Positions 33,534 to 35,832 of a stretch of DNA of 35,832 nucleotides are shown here, piece by piece (the first letter of the stretch is position 1; each line of letters begins with the position of its first letter). The notes below the pieces were generated by a model, which saw only the letters and a program-made list of their open reading frames with translations, was not told the origin of the DNA and made no database searches. This DNA is from Acidobacteriota bacterium (GTDB lineage: Bacteria; Acidobacteriota; Blastocatellia; UBA7656), in the NCBI GenBank assembly GCA_016201275.1, contig JACQDB010000076.1, positions 1-35,832 of the forward strand, in the 5' to 3' direction. The translations under genes and the position numbers were made by a program.

Positions 33534-33833
33534 GTGACAGATTACCAGAAGAGGTTGGAGGTTTTCTATGCAAGTACCCCTTGTTGCATCTCGCCCGTAG
33601 TGGAAAAGCATGCCGCAGCTTTTCGGGATTTATGTGAGAACCGTTGTCAGTTCGAGCCTTTTCAAAATTATCTGACCGCCTTGATGGTCTTAGACAACAA
33701 GAGCTTGAGCAACATCTCGTGCGGTGTCTTAGTACAGGGCGCGACAACTTCACCGCTCGTTAGAAGATACTGGTTTGCTGCAAAAAACCTATGTTTATTG
33801 GCTCATTTGAAAAATCATGGCGTTGCGAACTAA
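33534..33833 (+). pseudogene. Truncated and frameshifted transposase N-terminus (DDE-type)
   Basis: The first 60 residues (CCISPVVEKHAAAFRDLCEN then RCQFEPFQNYLTALMVLDNK and SLSNIS) match the start of a common DDE transposase family, in which ISPLVERHAxAFRxLCENRCQFxHFQNYLTGLMVLxNKSxANI is typical. Near 33715-33722 the frame is lost: the next part of the protein, RCLSTGRDNFTAR, is in another frame and ends in a stop, and then EDTGLLQKTYVYWLI in a third. The remaining 300 or so residues, including the catalytic part, are missing. Starts at GTG with an AAGG site. Confidence 0.72.
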
Positions 33834-34018
33834 CGGCATATTTACTGTGCCTTGTACTAAGTGATTGATGGAAGTTTGCGACAGCGTTGGTTGGAGTCGC
33901 GCCGCATAAAGAACGGATAGAGGGGCGTGAGTTGCCATTTGCCGTTGATGATTGACCCCGCTGGCAAATTAATCGCGGTAGTCAATGATGCGTACATCAT
34001 CAGAAAAAAAATAATTTC
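33834..34018. other. Gap after the transposase remnant
   Basis: No gene or repeat identified. A/T-rich and unlike its neighbours near 33960-34020, which fits decayed mobile DNA. Confidence 0.35.
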
Positions 34019-34438
34019 TCAGTCCTCGCCGACAGCGGAGACCGAATCAATATGGATGCGAAAGATCACAACTTTACTTTGCTCTCCTTCCGCCGCGATA
34101 GACTCGACCGGGGTCAGGTGCGGGAAGCGCACCAGTATGCGGCGCATAAACCAGTAGCGCTCGTCGGGGTTGGTGATCTCTTCATAACAGCCATAGGCGA
34201 TGACGCTGCTCCATTGATATTCGCTCACCAGTTTGTCCACTTGAAAACAGACCGTCGGATGCTTTCTAAGGGCAGCAATTTTAGCGCCCTGCAACGAATG
34301 AATGTAAATGCTGCCCTCGAAAAAAATATAATTTAACGGCACTACATAAGGCCCTTTGTCGGTCAGGCAACCCAGATGTCCAAAGCTGCCTTCCTGCAAC
34401 AACGTCAACGCCTCTTCTTCACTGAATCGTTTCAACAT
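34019..34438 (-). CDS. Pyridoxamine 5'-phosphate oxidase-like flavin-binding protein
   Basis: 139 residues from the ATG at 34438, which follows AGTGTGCAGG. FMN-binding split-barrel fold of the NimA-like group: SFGHLGCLTDKGPYVVPLNY, YIHSLQGAKIAALRKHPTVC, then FQVDKLVS and WSSVIAYGCYEEI. Such proteins bind FMN or F420/heme and reduce small molecules; substrate unknown. Full length for the family. It is a lone gene on the minus strand, ahead of which stand a group of repeats; its promoter would have to lie in or beside them (34439-34520). Confidence 0.88.
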   Translation of the reverse strand: MLKRFSEEEALTLLQEGSFGHLGCLTDKGPYVVPLNYIFFEGSIYIHSLQGAKIAALRKHPTVCFQVDKLVSEYQWSSVIAYGCYEEITNPDERYWFMRRILVRFPHLTPVESIAAEGEQSKVVIFRIHIDSVSAVGED

Positions 34439-34514
34439 CCTGCACACTCCTACGGCTTCATCGTCCACTTGCGCGGACCGGCAAAGACCAAACCGCAACG
34501 CTGATTCCGTCGTC

Positions 34515-34684
34515 TTATGGCGAATTTTATTTGCCCACGATCACCACATTTTTGCCCACGATTACCACACCTAGCTGAGAGGCGGTCTCCGACCACCACG
34601 CGGCGGTCGGAGACCGCCTCTCAACTAGGCATGGCGGTCGGAGACTGTCGCTGAACTAAGCGCATACCTCTGCAACCCGCTATA
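34515..34684 (-). repeat. TATAGCG-type hairpin element, copy f (expanded)
   Basis: Longer than the usual 96 bp because internal parts are repeated: TTTGCCCACGAT(T/C)ACCACA appears twice, and GCGGTCGGAGAC several times. It holds a long hairpin around GCGGTCTCCGACC (about 34581-34625). Ends ATGGCGAATTTTATTTG and CAACCCGCTATA. Confidence 0.7.
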
Positions 34685-34720
34685 TAGCAAATTTCATTTG
34701 CCTGCGACCCCCGACACCTA

Positions 34721-34818
34721 AGTAGGTTTGCGTATATCTTTTGAAAAAGATTTATTAAAAAGCCTGAAAAACAAGGTTTTTTTGTGATTGTTTTTCAGAA
34801 AACTTTTACCTACCTACT
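34721..34818. repeat. TA-flanked AGTAGG-type element, copy B
   Basis: 98 bp, inverted ends AGTAGGTTTGCG and TACCTACCTACT, flanked by TA (34719-34720 and 34819-34820). It closely matches copy A at 25189-25283. Confidence 0.88.
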
Positions 34819-34821
34819 TAG

Positions 34822-34922
34822 TACAGTGGAAACAAGATTTTTTGATAAACCTTTTGTTGCAAATCGAGGTTTATGCCAATTTACTCCATATTCAATTATC
34901 AATTTTCTTAATTTCCAGTGTA
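34822..34922. repeat. 101-bp TACAGTGG element flanked by CTTAG
   Basis: Ends TACAGTGGAAA and TTTCCAGTGTA are inverted repeats with one difference. CTTAG stands on both sides (34817-34821 and 34923-34927), a 5-bp target duplication. The interior is A/T-rich without a reading frame. Only one copy in the window. Confidence 0.8.
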
Positions 34923-35033
34923 CTTAGTTGAGAGGCGGTCTGTGACCGCCGTGCGGCGGTCACAGACCGCCTCTCAACAAATCGCACACCTCTGCAAGCC
35001 GCTATAACGCACTGCCGCAAAGTCGAGACTCAC

Positions 35034-35489
35034 TTATGCGGCTTCGGGCAGGCGCACGATTTCCACCGAGCAATGCGCGTGTGACGCGACCGCCTGCGAC
35101 ACTGAGCCTAACAAGAGACGCTTGAAGCCGGTGTAGCCGTGCGACCCCAACACGATTAAATCCGCGCCCCATTTTTCCGCTTCGTCGAGGATGGCGTTTT
35201 TAGGATTGCCTTGAACGATTTCTGTGGAAAGCTGTAGAGACTTGCTGGTGGTTGCCGTCAATTTTTCAACCGCGTCTTGGAGCGCCTGGTTGGCTTGTTC
35301 TTGGGCAGCCTTTTCCAACTCTTCCCAGAATTCATTCGAGGTCGCCCAGATTTCCGTCATATATGGCATGAAGGGTTCGATGACCGAAAGAATTTTAATT
35401 TCGCTGTGGGCTGGCCACGGTCGTTTGGCAATCGCCGCGACCGCCGCATCGCTGTAGGACGACCCATCTACGGCTAATAAAATTTTCAT
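35034..35489 (-). CDS. Universal stress protein (UspA family)
   Basis: 151 residues. USP fold: KILLAVDGSSYSDAAVAAIA at the N-terminus and the ATP-binding string GSHGYTGFKRLLLGSVS near 117-133 (G-x2-G-x9-G-S), with the VEIVR end. The ATP-type motif suggests nucleotide binding. USPs help survive starvation, redox or other stress in ways that are not well defined. Cytoplasmic. A GGAGG-like site lies a few bases before the ATG at 35489. Single gene beside repeat-rich DNA. Confidence 0.93.
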   Translation of the reverse strand: MKILLAVDGSSYSDAAVAAIAKRPWPAHSEIKILSVIEPFMPYMTEIWATSNEFWEELEKAAQEQANQALQDAVEKLTATTSKSLQLSTEIVQGNPKNAILDEAEKWGADLIVLGSHGYTGFKRLLLGSVSQAVASHAHCSVEIVRLPEAA

Positions 35490-35727
35490 GATGCTAACCT
35501 CCGTCTCAGGAAATTTCTCTGAAGCTTCTGTCAGGAGATAAAAAGCAATGAGTGTGCCGTTGAAGAAATAGCAGGATTTAGCGACTCCTGGAAAGAGAGT
35601 GCGAAATTCTCAACAGCCGAAAGCGCAGAATTCCACACTGCTTCGCCGCAGAAAAAGTGTTACTGTAAATCATTCGTGCGTGCAGCGGAATGTGAAGGGA
35701 GATTCGCTGTAACCAATGCGAGGCTCA
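35490..35727. other. Gap at the right end
   Basis: No gene or repeat of the families above. A GGCTC-aat-GAGCC palindrome (35722-35734) followed by TTTTTT may be an intrinsic terminator for plus-strand transcription, but it overlaps the start of the next candidate gene. Confidence 0.35.
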
Positions 35728-35832
35728 ATGAGCCGTTTTTTGACCACGACATTCCTTTGCGTTTTTGTCTTTGCGCTACCCTCACATCGTTTTGCTTTTC
35801 CATTCGTCCGCTGCCGATCACTTTGTTGGCAA
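35728..35832 (+). CDS. Possible exported protein, cut off by the window end
   Basis: The frame ATG 35728 runs open to the edge (35 codons): MSRFLTTTFLCVFVFALPSH then RFAFPFVRC. A basic start and a hydrophobic stretch of about 13 residues resemble a signal peptide. The ribosome-binding site is weak (GCGAGG). Without the rest of the gene it may be chance. Confidence 0.35.
   Translation, partial: MSRFLTTTFLCVFVFALPSHRFAFPFVRCRSLCWQ

Larger units (their letters stand above)
34683..35006 (-). repeat. TATAGCG-type hairpin element, copy g, interrupted by two other elements
   Basis: The left part (TATAGCAAATTTCATTTG up to GACACCTA at about 34720) and the right part (GTTGAGAGGCGG, from 34926, through GCAAGCCGCTATA at about 35005) would join to a normal family member. 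Between them lie the AGTAGG-type element (34721-34818) and a CTTAG-flanked element (34822-34922). Confidence 0.82.

Noticed and set aside
33372-33611. 79-codon minus-strand frame
   Set aside because: It overlaps the recognisable transposase remnant and runs into the end of a mobile element; no independent support.
34515-35006. Repeated GAGGCGGTC units taken as a CRISPR array
   Set aside because: The units are palindromic parts of mobile elements with irregular spacing; there are no unique spacers of constant size and no cas genes.
35722-35740. Intrinsic terminator at GGCTC-aat-GAGCC-TTTTTT
   Set aside because: The stem is only 5 bp and overlaps the start of a possible exported protein; no gene end lies just upstream on that strand.

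Overview
The window looks like a chromosomal segment of an environmental Gram-negative heterotroph, most likely an acidobacterium of the Blastocatellia type. This rests on gene style: an outer-membrane barrel, lipoproteins, a DUF3857/transglutaminase protein, a PQQ-type sugar dehydrogenase, an ST7-like TPR protein, a PP2C/kinase/FHA block and many small palindromic repeats. I cannot prove the assignment without a database. I saw no rRNA, tRNA, CRISPR array, phage genes or intact insertion sequence.

Layout. 1-2.6 kb: small SWIM zinc-finger gene and an ST7-like TPR gene among repeats. 2.6-6.1 kb: an apparent operon of a 2Fe-2S ferredoxin-domain protein, a YceH/DUF480 protein and a SulP anion transporter. 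6.1-8.7 kb (minus strand): MgtC-like protein coupled to an outer-membrane protein, a half-size DMT-like membrane protein, and the decayed 3' end of a PQQ-repeat gene. 9.2-15.4 kb: a secreted transglutaminase-fold protein, then DHH phosphoesterase, FAD amine oxidase and carboxylesterase. 15.7-18.4 kb: MFS transporter (minus) and a methyltransferase. 18.7-23.1 kb: a Ser/Thr signalling operon of PP2C phosphatase with TPR, protein kinase with SH3 domain, DUF3662-FHA protein and DUF4404 protein. 23.6-27.6 kb (minus): sugar dehydrogenase, lipoprotein, thioredoxin-like ferredoxin, DUF1287 lipoprotein. 27.8-31.9 kb: a DsbA-like gene that has lost its active site, DAHP synthase and an acyl-CoA synthetase. 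32-33.1 kb: a two-gene cassette (DUF2188 protein plus a protein with TIR/deoxyribosyltransferase-like features) lying between the 5' end of the acyl-CoA synthetase and a second, diverged fragment of that same 5' end. 33.5-35.8 kb: transposase remnant, flavin-binding split-barrel protein, universal stress protein, and the start of a possible exported protein at the edge.

The most distinctive property is the density of non-autonomous mobile repeats. I can define several families by eye: a 100-bp element in four copies, all exactly 100 bp and with 4-bp target duplications; a roughly 96-bp TATAGCG-ended element with a strong central hairpin (at least six copies); a roughly 97-bp element in two copies flanked by TA, one of which sits inside a stop codon; a 110-bp element flanked by TAA; a 101-bp element flanked by CTTAG; and short hairpins that follow stop codons. 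One locus (34.5-35.0 kb) shows one element inserted in another, so the order of insertion can be read. The strongest candidates for new biology are the DUF2188/TIR-like cassette, the FHA protein with two identical phosphoacceptor-like motifs next to its own kinase and phosphatase, and the repeat families.
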